NCBI GenBank assembly: GCA_963971225.1
Contig: OZ020267.1
Location: 48,059,993 to 48,123,992 of the forward strand
DNA from: Melieria omissa
Taxonomy: Eukaryota; Arthropoda; Insecta; Diptera; Ulidiidae
Reading direction: 5' to 3'
Length of the DNA: 64,000 bases
In this document: positions 21,051 to 31,361 of the stretch, piece by piece
Layout of the letters: every line of letters starts with the position of its first letter
Position numbering within the stretch: the first letter of the stretch is position 1
Notes under the pieces: generated by a model
What the model was told of the DNA's origin: nothing
What the model saw: the letters and a program-made list of their open reading frames with translations, nothing else
Databases searched by the model: none
Position numbers and translations under genes: made by a program

Positions 21051-23129
21051 GGAAAACTGTATGCACCTCTGGGATAGCGAAAAAAAGCGCTGATCTGGTA
21101 AGATTGCATATAACATTAAATCTACAGTTATATACATTGAATTTGAACCTCGATATCTCGAAAACGAAGCGAGATATCGAAAAATTTTATTCATCATTTT
21201 CGACTTATTTTCGGTCAATCTATCTAAAAACATCATCACATGGCGGCACCACGGAAGCCGTAGACGTGCCCTATACCTGTATACATGAGCACTTCTTCAC
21301 ATGAACAACTGTCAAACTGCTCCAGGGGCGGTTGAAGAAAAAGGTAGGATTTTCAGTTAATTTCGACAAATTTTTATTTTTTCCAGTCAATTTTTTCCGG
21401 CCTGAACGCACCTGACTTTTTGACAATTTTAACATATGTCAAGGTACATTCGTTTACACGCTTTCTCGTTCATATTTCACTATTACTGTACTGTGATGTT
21501 GGCGAATGTACCCTGAGCTTACTGCCAATATAGATGTACTACATATATGATTACGTTCAACCCTTTAACTCTTGTGTGCGCACCCACTTAAAACCTCATA
21601 CTTGAACCCCCCATGGTATGGCCAGACCATGGTGCAAAAAAGCGGATATTCGAGGATTGTGCTGGTTAATATATTTTTTTTATATTTTTGTTGATGAGTT
21701 TATATATATCTTAGTATGTGTGGGTGTTTGTCTGCGTATGTTTGTGTGTGTAGGCATGTCAAAAAAAACAAGAAAGTGTGAATACAATAATTTCTGTTGC
21801 TTATTTACTTTTTATTTAGGTAAAAAGGTAAAATTATGCTTGATTTATAAAATACACAGCGAATTTCAACTTCAATAAATAAATTTTGAAATTAAAAATA
21901 TACGATAGTAAGGAAAAAAATTAAAAACCTAAAATACGTTGTTATGGATTTGCCTCAACTGCTTCACCAATGCAGTGGTTGCAGGGATATAATGCAGTAT
22001 AATGACTCAAACACATTGAGATTTTATATTGGACATATACAAATCGTGTTTTGATATATCGAACACATTTTTATTTCTAGATTCCTTTCACTATTGACAA
22101 TTGTGCTTTGAAGTCGAAAAGGAAGCTAACTAATACACAACACTGCGAACTATTAGCTGTCAATAAGACAAAATATCTTCTAAAACATTCCGTTCAATCA
22201 TAACATACTCAACACGTTACTGTTCATGCTGAACTGGTCTGATACCTCCAGCAACAAATGAATCCTCCATAAACTTTAAAAAGTGAGGTGGTTCATTCAA
22301 TTATCCCACAGAACTACGTATTCATTCAATGAGCCAATTGCGAGAATTATTTGCCTGTGTAATTTGTATGGTTCCGAGCAAAACTTTAGTGATAAGTATT
22401 CAACATTTAAGTTAAACTTATTCAAACTATTTAATTAATGACTTAGAATAAATAAATAGTTAAATATCTTAATTCTGTTGCTCTAAAGCTTTGGTTTTTG
22501 CTACTGTTTAAACTATTTTTTTTTAGAGAAATCGTCCTCTCTGATGTTACTCCAGCGTTGAAGTTCAAAAATAATGTACACGTTATCCTCGAAATAGCAT
22601 TTGCCTTCAATCTCTTCCTTCAATCTCTGTCACAGAAAACATACAATCCAATTGGTTAAAATCAGACACGAAAAGAGCACAAATACTTCCTTCGCTTCAG
22701 AAATGTAATTAAATTGACACCAAAAACACGAATATAACAGCGAATACAATGGATAAATATTAATTTTGAATGTGTTCAGACATTGTTTTCTAACAAAAAT
22801 TATAATTTACTAACCTAAAAGAAAATAAAAGCCAGGGCGAGTGAAAAACATTTGGACCAGGTACATTTTGCGCTAGCTAACTCATGTCACTATTAACGAG
22901 ATGGCACGAAAAAAGTGCTTCAAATCGGGTCAGATGGTAAAAGCTAGTTGCAGCCCTATGCTCCGTAGATAACTGAATAAGGAACAAACGACAAAAAATT
23001 TTTCATAAACAATTCTGACACTAATTACACCGAAAATAAAAAAAAAACTGAAAATAACAGGCAACTTTGTATGAAAATACACCATGGTCTGGCCAGACCA
23101 TAGGGGGTTCAACTAAGGGGTATAAATAC

Positions 23130-23556
23130 TGTTACGAATATTAAGTCTAGTGGGCTGTCACGTATCTCTGGATTGTGTGATTTGAAAATAAAACACAGTC
23201 AGTTTCTTAAACGCAGACAATAAAATACACCAACAGTCACTTTATTATTCACAGTTTACACTTTACTGTTCGTTCACTTAAGTATTTGCTTGATTATTCC
23301 GTGTGGCAACTTCACTTGTCAAAACCAGACTGACTCGCTGTACCGCATCTGGCCACCTTTTATACTCTGTCCGGCCGTCGCGCAGATCGTTCTCGCACGT
23401 TGCCAGATTGGACTAGAAGTTTCCCTGATGACCGCGACCATCGTTGCCAGGTTGGGCTAAAAGTTACTATCGCGGCCGTCGTTGCCAGATTGGGTTATGG
23501 CACGGCACGTAGCGGCAGGGTTGCTTTGCACCGCGACAGACTGGCTCATCGTTACA
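23130..23556 (-). repeat. 3' LTR of the Gypsy element
   Basis: 427 bp, starting TGTTACGAATATT on the plus strand and ending CATCGTTACA. It reads the same as the partner LTR. TTTATACTCTGTCC inside reads on the element strand as a possible promoter or polyadenylation zone, but this is not resolved. The purine-rich AGTGGTGGGCAG (minus strand, 23557-23568) immediately precedes it and probably serves as the plus-strand primer. Confidence 0.95.
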
Positions 23557-23567
23557 CTGCCCACCAC

Positions 23568-26500
23568 TTAGACTTGTTCGTCCCGAACAAGTGCCGAGGC
23601 TCCGCTGTGATGAGGCGCCAGGCGCTCCAAATGGACTACCTTCAGCTTAGCGCCTCTATTGCTGCAACGTTGAATCCGGTATACCACGTCGTTAATCCTA
23701 GTCACGACTTCGTAAGGTCCTTCCCATGACGCTTGGAGTTTCGGAGACAAACCTTTCCTCCGCTGCGGGTTGTAGAGCATTACCAAATCGCCTTCTTGGA
23801 ACCCTGCTGAGTTGGCCCGTAGATCGTATCTGGCTTTCACCTTATCGCTGACCAGTTTGGTGCGGCTCCTTATAAACTGGTGAATTTCCTCCAGTTCCGC
23901 CCGCTTATTGGCCACGTAGTCCGTCTTAGCGCCTCCCGTCGTGCTGACTACCCCGAACTTCAAGTCAGCGGGTAACCGCAACTCTGTGCCGAACACTGCT
24001 CGGGCTGGAGTGAGTGATGTCGTGTCGTGCGGGGCTGACCTATACGCCATCAGGAACAGGGGGATGTGCGTGTCCCAATCCTTTTGATTCCTGCCTACCA
24101 CTTTCCGCAGGTATTCCTCCAGTGTCCGGTTAAAGCGTTCCACCATGCCGTCGGACTGTGGGTGCAAAGGAGTGGTACGCGTTTTCTTTATCCCCAGCAG
24201 CTCACACACTTCCTTGAATACCGCAGACTCAAAATTCCGGCCTTGATCTGAGTGCAACTCCAACGGAACTCCGAACCTGGCTACCCAGTTGTTTACCAGC
24301 TTTTCCGAGATCGTGGTGGCCTCCTGGTTATGAATAGGGTACACTTCGGGCCATTTGCTGAAGTAATCCATTACGACCAGCACATATTTGTTGCCTTGAG
24401 TGCTAGTTGGGAATGGGCCGGCGACGTCCATAGCAATCCGCTCGAAGGGCGCTCCCACGTTGTACTGCTGCATGCGGCCTCGAGATTTTCTTGTCGGCCC
24501 TTTCGCGGCTGAACATCGGTCGCAGCTCTTAATCCACTCGGCTACAGACTCCTGACATCCTACCCAGTAGAATCGTCTTTTTATTTTGGCGGCGGTTTTG
24601 GTGATGCCTAGGTGCCCTCCACTGGAGTCGTTATGGTATGCTTCGATGACCTCGTTGATTCTGCTTTTCGGCACTACCATTAGGGGGTTGCGGGTACGAC
24701 CATCCGCGCTCTCCCATTCGCGGTACAGGCAGCCTTCCTTCAGCCGCAGACTTTTCCACTGTGCCCAGTAAGCCTTAGCGATCGGGCTTTCACCAGCCAT
24801 CTCCTGCCAGTCTGGACGTGCGCCTTGCTCCTTGCCTTCGACGATTTTTGCAAGATCCGCATCCACGCGCTGGTCCTTTTGTAGCCTCTCCGCAGACCAC
24901 TCTTCCTCTGGCATAACGCTTATCAACCGGACGTCCACTATCTGCTCTTTGCTCTCGGCTCGTGAGCACTGCCTGCATTCGACTTGGCACGGACGGCGTG
25001 ACACAGCATCGGCATTTCCATGGCTACTGCCCTTGCGATGTTCTATCGTGTAGTCGTAGCTCTGCAGTCGCTCGATCCACCGCGCCAATTGCCCTTCAGG
25101 ATCTTTAAAGTTCAGGAGCCATCTCAATGCCGCATGATCTGTGCGCAGGCGAAACCTTTGTCCATACAGATATTTGTGGAAGTGTTTTACGCAGTCCAAT
25201 ACCGCCAGCAGTTCTCTCCGTGTCACACAGTAGTTGCGTTCCGGTTTCGATAGAACCCTACTGTAGTACGCTATCACTTGTTCCTGGCCGTCTATTATCT
25301 GTGATAGCACACCGCCAATACTATTCCCGCTTGCATCTGTATCCAGCACAAACATCTCCCCAGGCACGGGGAAGGCCAGAATTGGAGCACTGCACAGTTT
25401 TTCCTTCAGACGTGCAAAAGCCTGTTCCTGCTCCTCGCTCCACTCGAAAGCTTGGCTCTTTTTCGTCAGTTTGTGCAAGCTGCTGGCTATGTTCGCGAAT
25501 CCCGGAACAAATCGGCGGTAGTATGTACACAGGCCCAGGAAACTGCGGAGTTCGTGTAGATTGCGTGGTCGGGGCCACTCCTTCACCGCCGTGATTTTGC
25601 CTTCATCCGTATGCACTCCGCGGGCGGAAACCGTATGGCCCAGATACTTGACCTCCTTTTGGAACAGCGAGCACTTCTTTGGGTTGAGTTTAAGCCCGGC
25701 TTTTTGTATCCGCTCAAATACCTCCTTCAGCTTTCCCAGGTGGTCGTCGAAGCTTTTACCCATTACGATTATGTCGTCGAGGTACACCAGACACGTCCGC
25801 CAATGCAGCCCTTTTAGCACGCGTTCCATTAGCCGCTCGAATGTTGCTGGTGCGTTGCAGAGTCCAAACGGCATGACGGTGAACTGCCACAAACCATCGC
25901 CAACACTGAAAGCCGTTTTCTCCTTGTCCTTGTCTGCAAGCTCTACCTGCCAATAGCCGCTGCGTAAGTCGAGCGTGGAGAACCACTGCGTGCCTGACAG
26001 TGTATCCAGGGTGTCATCGATCCGAGGTAGTGGATAACTGTCCTTCTTGGTCACATCATTGAGCTTCCGATAGTCCACACAAAACCGGGTACTGCCATCT
26101 TTTTTCTTGACTAGCACGACCGGCGAGCACCAGGGGCCCGAAGAAGGCTCTATGACCTTGTCTTTCTGCATGTTTTCGATCAAATTTTCGACCTCTTCCC
26201 TCTTGGCCAGAGGAACTCGTCTTGGCGGTTGGCGAATCGGTTTTGCACTTCCGGTGTCGATGTTGTGCTTCACTATGGCTGTTCTTCCGCCTGCTTCCGC
26301 CGCAAATATTGACCCATAGTGCTGCAGGAGTGACCTCGCCTTCTGTTTCTGCTTGGCCGACAGCTCGCTGCTCCACTGGTTCTCCTGCGGTATGGCGTCC
26401 ATGTTAAACCCGCTCTTCTCATTACCTCCAGGCGGGCTACTCTCGCAATTGACCACTGCTACAGCTTCCTTACACTCGCCAATTACCTCATCTTTTCCGA

Positions 26501-27172
26501 CATATCTGGGTGCATTCAGGGGGTTCAGTATTCTGACTGGTATCCTTCCATTTTTAGGTTCCACTAATGTACGTCCGATGATGATGTTGTCGTGTCCTTG
26601 TTTCGGTGCTTCTACTACCCACAGCCGACTCGTCCCATCGTCCTCGTCCACCTTTGCCCACACAATCGCCTCAGAATTCGCTGGTATCCTCCTGCGTTGA
26701 CACGATACATCCTTCCTTACCGCCACGCTTCGCTCATAGCCGGTGTGCAGCGGGAATTCAACGTTGGCATATCTCAGCACATTTTCCTTCAGGTCCAGGG
26801 TAAAACCGTGCCTAATCATGAAATCCACGCCGATAATCACGTCGTCCATTATATCCGCGACGATGAACTCATGTTCCAGGCTGCTGGTGCCGATAGCAAT
26901 CGTTTTTGTAACTTTACCTCTTACCGGCGCGCGCTCGCCAGTCGCAGTCCGCAGCTGTATGCCATGCAGCGGTTCCCAGTTCTTCAGCAGCTTCCTTTTT
27001 ATGATCGAATATGATGCTCCAGTATCCAGTGTCAACACGAACAACTTTCCATCTATCCTTCCTTCAATTGTCAAGCTGCTGGGCTGTCGTTTCAGCTGTG
27101 AGACAAGGATGGTGGGGCGGCAGATTGTGGGGATCAGCTCACGCCCCTTTGGGCTGACCCGTTTTAGTTTAA
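23568..27172 (-). CDS. Gypsy pol polyprotein
   Basis: About 1200 residues encode the enzymes that copy and insert the element. Visible in order are an aspartic protease (LTLDTGASYSII), reverse transcriptase (FCVDYRKLNDVTKKDSYPLP, STLDLRSGYWQV, catalytic YLDDIIVMG), RNase H (FVLDTDASGNSIGGVLSQ, RRELLAVL, RTDHAALRWL), and integrase. The integrase has an HHCC zinc region (H...GGHLG, then CDRCSAAKG) and a DDE core (MDVAGPF, HSDQGRNFE, VERFNRTLEE). The frame is open without stops from the gag overlap to 23568. It lies one base back from gag, so expression probably needs a -1 frameshift. All catalytic residues I can identify are intact. Confidence 0.96.
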
Positions 27173-28522
27173 CGACTCGCCGTCCTCAGCCCTGCGATTG
27201 TTGGCTGGGCCTCGATTGTCAGCATTCCTTGCTTCAGGCGATTGCGATCGGGAACGGGAACGCCTCTTTCGTTGGCGGCAGTCTCGTGATATGTGGCCCT
27301 GCTTGCCACATACCCAGCAAACAACTTTAGAGGAGACCACCCGTGGCCTGTCCGGTATCTCAGAGCTTATGGCCTGGATCGGAATGTCGTTGTCCGCCTG
27401 AATCTGGCGTATCCTTGCAGGTGCATACCGAGTGCTCCCAATCCATGCCGCTTCATATGTCATCGCGCTGGTTACCGTCTCCTTAAATGTCGGCTTGCCC
27501 ATCATCAACGCACTGCGACGTGTTTCTGGATCATGAAGACCTTCAATAAACGACTCGATCTTCATCCTCTCGAGATCATCAGCACCAAATTTCGGGTAGC
27601 ACAACTGTACGAGCCGCTCAATGTCTGCTGCATATGTCTGCAGCGCCTCGTTGGCCCTTTGCTTGCGGTTCTTCAGCTCACAGTAGTATAGCGCATGGTT
27701 GTGCTCGTTGCTATACTTCGCTGCCAACGCTCTCATGATGGCACCGTAATCACTTCTTAAACATTCTGGAACTGATTTGATCACCTCGGCCGCAGGACCT
27801 TTCAGCGCCAACCTCCGACCTTTCCTGATATCTGTCCACTGATTTTCCAAAGCAGCCAAGTCGAATTGCAATTTAAATGTATCGAACGGCGCAGCACCAT
27901 CATAAGTAGGCACTTCTGTTCTGCCAGCAAAACCGTCCTGAACCGGTGGCAAACATTCTCGTGGCTGTACCTCTCGAAGTCGTTCGTCTATCTTTCTATG
28001 CATCGAATCTTCCAGGTTGTCAACTCGTTTGTCCCAATTGTCCATGCGCGCCTCAAGATGCTCAACTTTCCCGTTCAGCCTGTTGGAGATTTCCTCTACC
28101 TTCTGCTCCAAGCGCGCAGAGCTTTCCTGAAGCTTGACTTCCATTCGCTCCGACACTTGCGCCGATATTTCATGGGTCGCCGTTTCCATTTTCGCTGCCA
28201 TCTGCGCCGACATTTCACGATTGGAAGTCTCGAACATGCCTTTTATTGCACTCATTAGCTGGCTCATGTCTAATGCTTGTAGTGGTCCAGCCGGTGCAGC
28301 CGTACTTTGGATCGACGCAGCACCCGCAGGCGATTCCTCCACTTTGGCCGACGCCTCTTGTTCCTGCGTTCCGAACTCGTGTGCAGCCCAATCGATGCCT
28401 CGTGATTCACACGCCTCTCGCAAGCGCAGCTGCAACTCCACTTTCCCGCCAGCAGTCGGCAAATTCCTGGCAGCCAGCTCCTTCTTCAGCTGGTCCACCT
28501 TCAGCAGCTCGAGTTTAACCAT
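27164..28522 (-). CDS. Gypsy Gag with N-terminal SAP-like domain
   Basis: This 452-residue structural protein forms the retrotransposon particle. Residues about 4-40 (VDQLKKELAARNLPTAGGKV) match the SAP motif, a short DNA-binding helix-hairpin-helix usually found in nuclear proteins. Residues about 105-185 are a heptad-rich coiled coil (EQKVEEISNRLNGKVEHLEA). The central region is the capsid-like part. Near residue 400 is one CCHC knuckle, CWVCGKQGHISRDC, followed by an Arg/Ser-rich basic stretch. The ATG at 28522 is close behind the 5' LTR. The SAP call is from motif reading only. Confidence 0.93.
   Translation of the reverse strand: MVKLELLKVDQLKKELAARNLPTAGGKVELQLRLREACESRGIDWAAHEFGTQEQEASAKVEESPAGAASIQSTAAPAGPLQALDMSQLMSAIKGMFETSNREMSAQMAAKMETATHEISAQVSERMEVKLQESSARLEQKVEEISNRLNGKVEHLEARMDNWDKRVDNLEDSMHRKIDERLREVQPRECLPPVQDGFAGRTEVPTYDGAAPFDTFKLQFDLAALENQWTDIRKGRRLALKGPAAEVIKSVPECLRSDYGAIMRALAAKYSNEHNHALYYCELKNRKQRANEALQTYAADIERLVQLCYPKFGADDLERMKIESFIEGLHDPETRRSALMMGKPTFKETVTSAMTYEAAWIGSTRYAPARIRQIQADNDIPIQAISSEIPDRPRVVSSKVVCWVCGKQGHISRDCRQRKRRSRSRSQSPEARNADNRGPANNRRAEDGESLN
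27167..27173 (-). promoter_or_regulatory. Candidate -1 frameshift site between gag and pol
   Basis: In the gag frame the sequence is TCG TTA AAC TAA. The heptamer G TTA AAC sits directly on the gag stop codon. Slipping back one base opens the pol frame, which stays open to the protease. The heptamer is close to, though not the strict form of, the X XXY YYZ rule. Confidence 0.6.
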
Positions 28523-28600
28523 GTCCGTGCTGTTATACTTTTATTTATTTATTTAGTTTTTTTTGCTTTGTTACTTTTCGTTTATTTTCAATTTTCCACA

Positions 28601-28618
28601 ATCCCACTTCTGACACCA
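28601..28618 (-). promoter_or_regulatory. Primer binding site, tRNA-Leu type
   Basis: Immediately after the 5' LTR the minus strand reads TTTGGTGTCAGAAGTGGGAT. TGGTGTCAGAAGTGGGAT is complementary to the 3' end of a tRNA-Leu including CCA. The tRNA identity is from memory of tRNA-Leu 3' ends. Confidence 0.75.
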
Positions 28619-28620
28619 AA

Positions 28621-29047
28621 TGTTACGAATATTAAGTCTAGTGGGCTGTCACGTATCTCTGGATTGTGTGATTTGAAAATAAAACACAGTCAGTTTCTTA
28701 AACGCAGACAATAAAATACACCAACAGTCACTTTATTATTCACAGTTTACACTTTACTGTTCGTTCACTTAAGTATTTGCTTGATTATTCCGTGTGGCAA
28801 CTTCACTTGTCAAAACCAGACTGACTCGCTGTACCGCATCTGGCCACCTTTTATACTCTGTCCGGCCGTCGCGCAGATCGTTCTCGCACGTTGCCAGATT
28901 GGACTAGAAGTTTCCCTGATGACCGCGACCATCGTTGCCAGGTTGGGCTAAAAGTTACTATCGCGGCCGTCGTTGCCAGATTGGGTTATGGCACGGCACG
29001 TAGCGGCAGGGTTGCTTTGCACCGCGACAGACTGGCTCATCGTTACA
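28621..29047 (-). repeat. 5' LTR of the Gypsy element
   Basis: 427 bp, read base by base as identical to the 3' LTR. It is followed by the ATAC target duplication at 29048-29051. Element transcription should start within it and run toward lower coordinates. Confidence 0.95.
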
Positions 29048-29283
29048 ATACGTTTTGCACGATTCTCGCCTTGTTTTTGTAAAAATTTTGTTCATGTATT
29101 GGTTTTTGTGCTTAGAAAGGATCAGTTGAGGATATCATTAAATATGAACCCAATAGCTTTACTACAACCTTACTAAAAGTGGACCCAAAGTTCAATATGG
29201 TCTGGCCAGACCTGGGTGGGCACACAAGGGTTAATAGTTTAGAAGTGGCAGCAAAATTCTCAACTGCGTCGCAACGCACCCAT

Positions 29284-29996
29284 TAGGCAGGTTTACATGA
29301 TCCAACATGTGCGACGAACATGTGCGATGAGGCTATAACGGTAAATTCTTCTCTTGCGTTCACACGGTCACACTTTTGCTAAAACATCATTCGTACACAA
29401 GATTTCAAAGAAACATGACCACAAAATTTCTCGCAGCAATCATTGTATACGAACTTTTGGAGGATGAAGAGATTACAAGGAAAAAAAGGATATGGACAAA
29501 GGAATGGTTAAAAAGGAGGCCAAAACAATCGCACGCAACTTTGTTGCAGGAGCTGAAGTTGACTGCGATACCAGATTACAGGAATTTTTTAAGAATGGAT
29601 GCTGCAGTGTACGAGAAATTATTGGCGATGGTAAAGCCCTATATCGAGAGGCAGAATACAACAATGAAGGACTCAATTTCAGCTAATGAACGTCTCTCCG
29701 CGACTCTGCGAGTAGAGCTCGAAAAATTCTTTCCAGAAAATGTCGTTTTTTACAGTCGCCATCGCTACGTGTACGCTTCGCAAACTTTCTGAAACTGCCA
29801 AAATGCACTAGGTGCGACGAACAAGCGTTTACATTGGTTGGATGGTTGGACAAGCAAGCAGAACAATCAAAAAATTTTGAAAACCATCCAACAAGCGGTC
29901 CAATCAAGCGGTTGTTTCTTGCGTTCACACGGTCCAACATTGTTGCAACCGCACTTGTTCGTCGCACATGTTGAACCGTGTAAACCCCCCTATTCA
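29284..29996 (+). mobile_element. Deleted PIF/Harbinger element
   Basis: Inverted ends share GGTTTACA and then CAACATGTGCGACGAACA (left, from about 29290; right, read inward from about 29995). The interior is about 710 bp and holds a truncated transposase frame. A clean 3-bp target duplication could not be fixed (TTA left, TAT right). The end motif (GTGCGAC with CCGTGTAAAC) recurs in the MITEs at 35363 and 60635, so those may be related. Confidence 0.75.
29376..29792 (+). pseudogene. Harbinger transposase N-terminal fragment
   Basis: The frame encodes RIWTKEWLKRRPKQSHATLL, then DYRNFLRMDAAVYEKLLAMV and ISANERLSATLR. This is the conserved N-terminal helical block of HARBI1-type nucleases. After LSATLR it joins directly to unrelated sequence, so the whole DDE nuclease domain is missing. 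It cannot be an active transposase. Confidence 0.85.
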
Positions 29997-30189
29997 CAAA
30001 ATACTTTATGTATGCAATGCATACTATGCATTATGATAAATTTAATGGACTAGCCGCGCAGTGTGGCTAGTCAAAAAGTATTTCCGGAAAGTAGTTTCTT
30101 AAATTTTAGACTTTCAATCCAAAAGTACTTTACTTGCATGGCCTGATGGAACCTTCAATATTTGCGAGAAAATACAAACAAAACATGCA

Positions 30190-30474
30190 TCAACCCTAGA
30201 AGAGTAATCACATTTTAAATTCATTGTTGGTAATCTTCGTCGAATCGACGAAGTCGTATTCAACTCAGAATTTTGAAAGAACTAGAAATCGTAAAAACTC
30301 CAACTTCATGATGTAATTATACTGACATTTTTGTAAATAAATCATACAATAAAGCGCATGGCCAACTGAGATCACACGAAAAAAAGAAAGTAATCAAATC
30401 GGAGAACAAGGAGACATTTGAAGAAATGTATGTGGTGTTCGTCAAATAGACGAAGCTTACCCTTCTAGGGTTAA
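30190..30474. mobile_element. piggyBac-like MITE (family C)
   Basis: A 277-bp element with ends CCCTAGAAGAGTAATCAC (left) and CCCTAGAAGGGTAAGC (inward from right), flanked by TCAA (decayed TTAA) and TTAA. Palindromes CTTCGTCGAATCGACGAAG (30235-30253) and TTCGTCAAATAGACGAA (30438-30454) are centred 50 and 24 bp from the two ends. The terminal CCCTAGAA resembles the start of the original piggyBac terminal repeat. Confidence 0.75.
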
Positions 30475-30549
30475 GCACATCCCGAAAAGCGAAACACTTG
30501 CGAGTGGAAGTGCACTGGGACCTAAGAGATTTATTGTACCTCGCTAGTG

Positions 30550-30770
30550 CATATACAACGTGCATTGTAGGTTGAATTATCACCTAACTAGGAATTCGTG
30601 CAGATATTGCAGGTTCTGTTCGCAGGAAAATGAAACTGCAATGCACATACTGGGAGAACGCCCTTTACTTATGCATGATCGTAAGAAGCACCTAGGAGAA
30701 TACCTCGTCAAAGGTGCGAACTGGGACTCAGAGGTATACGAGATATACTAGAATTCCCCTCGGTAGTTGG
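30550..30770 (+). pseudogene. Non-LTR retrotransposon C-terminal fragment
   Basis: The frame NYHLTRNSCRYCRFCSQENE, then TAMHILGERPLLM, HDRKKHLGEYL is the Cys/His knuckle that follows RNase H in I/LOA/R1-type ORF2. Only this 3' piece is present. A second copy at about 55125-55840 is split by a mariner. Confidence 0.7.
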
Positions 30771-30847
30771 GCTCATAGATGAACTGTTATTCTGTAATAA
30801 TAATTACTTGAAATAGTCCACGATTTTTCGTTCCCACCGTTGACAGT

Positions 30848-31134
30848 TTAACCCGGCGTTGGTGTGGTGAAAAAAAATTACGTTATTGGTGTGGTGGGGT
30901 ATGACATACCCCAAAACTTTATATAGCAGCAAGCTCATGAAACAACAGATATATAAAAGATAGCAATTATATATTATTCTTCATTTAATTTTACGTAAGA
31001 AAATGCAAAAAAATTTTATGTTTAAGCATATTGTAAAAGAAAATAACAAATATCAGAAAAACTGATATCCGTATTATTTACAAAAATACAACCTCTGGGG
31101 TATGGTATACCCCACCACACCAATGCCGGGTTAA
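30848..31134. mobile_element. piggyBac-like MITE (family B)
   Basis: A 279-bp element between TTAA at 30848-30851 and 31131-31134. Terminal repeats are CCCGGCGTTGGTGTGGTG (left) and CCCGGCATTGGTGTGGTG (inward from right), 17 of 18 matching. Palindromes GGGGTATGACATACCCC (30896-30912) and GGGGTATGGTATACCCC (31097-31113) are 44 and 17 bp inside the ends. No coding capacity. It ends about 180 bp from the RpL15 polyadenylation signal. Confidence 0.85.
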
Positions 31135-31310
31135 TGAGTTTACAATTTGTTTGCTCAATCTTGTTGGATTTAACCCCCCCCCGGGCCTTACAACACTTTT
31201 CGTTCTTTGACAACATAGCCTATTTATTAATTAAACTCTAAATATATCGAATTTAACTAATAATAAGCTACCTAAAATAAAAGCACAAACATGTCAAACG
31301 ACTGATTTAC

Positions 31311-31316
31311 TTTATT
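31311..31316 (-). promoter_or_regulatory. RpL15: RpL15 polyadenylation signal
   Basis: AATAAA on the minus strand, about 45 bp after the RpL15 stop codon. Confidence 0.75.
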
Positions 31317-31361
31317 TTCATTTAACTCATACAGAGAAAGAATTTGATAAAGTTATAAATT

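Larger units (their letters stand above)
23130..29047 (-). mobile_element. Complete Gypsy-type LTR retrotransposon
   Basis: A 5918-bp element on the minus strand with LTRs at 23130-23556 and 28621-29047. The LTRs read identically over all 427 bp, and the element is flanked by ATAC (23126-23129 and 29048-29051). LTRs run TG...CA. The order is 5' LTR (right side), primer site, gag, pol (protease, RT, RNase H, integrase), purine-rich tract, 3' LTR. There is no env-like frame: pol stops 12 bp before the 3' LTR. Both frames are open throughout. Identical LTRs indicate a very recent insertion. A related older family member gives the solo LTR at 37443-37886. Clade is uncertain; the primer site suggests the mdg3/micropia side of Metaviridae. 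Confidence 0.97.
21565..29234. mobile_element. piggyBac-like element (family A) split by a Gypsy insertion
   Basis: It is flanked by TTAA at 21565-21568 and 29231-29234. Terminal repeats are CTCTTGTGTGCGCACCCA on the left and CCCTTGTGTGCCCACCCA read inward from the right (16 of 18). A palindrome based on ATGGTCTGGCCAGACCAT occurs 44 bp inside the left end (21613-21630, one mismatch) and 16 bp inside the right end (29197-29214, outer pair mismatched). A perfect internal copy is at about 23087. Without the Gypsy element the original was about 1.75 kb. No transposase frame is visible, so it is non-autonomous or decayed. Confidence 0.75.

Noticed and set aside
26743..27330. 195-codon plus-strand open frame
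   Set aside because: Antisense shadow of the Gypsy gag-pol region; the GC-rich coding DNA gives long frames on the other strand.
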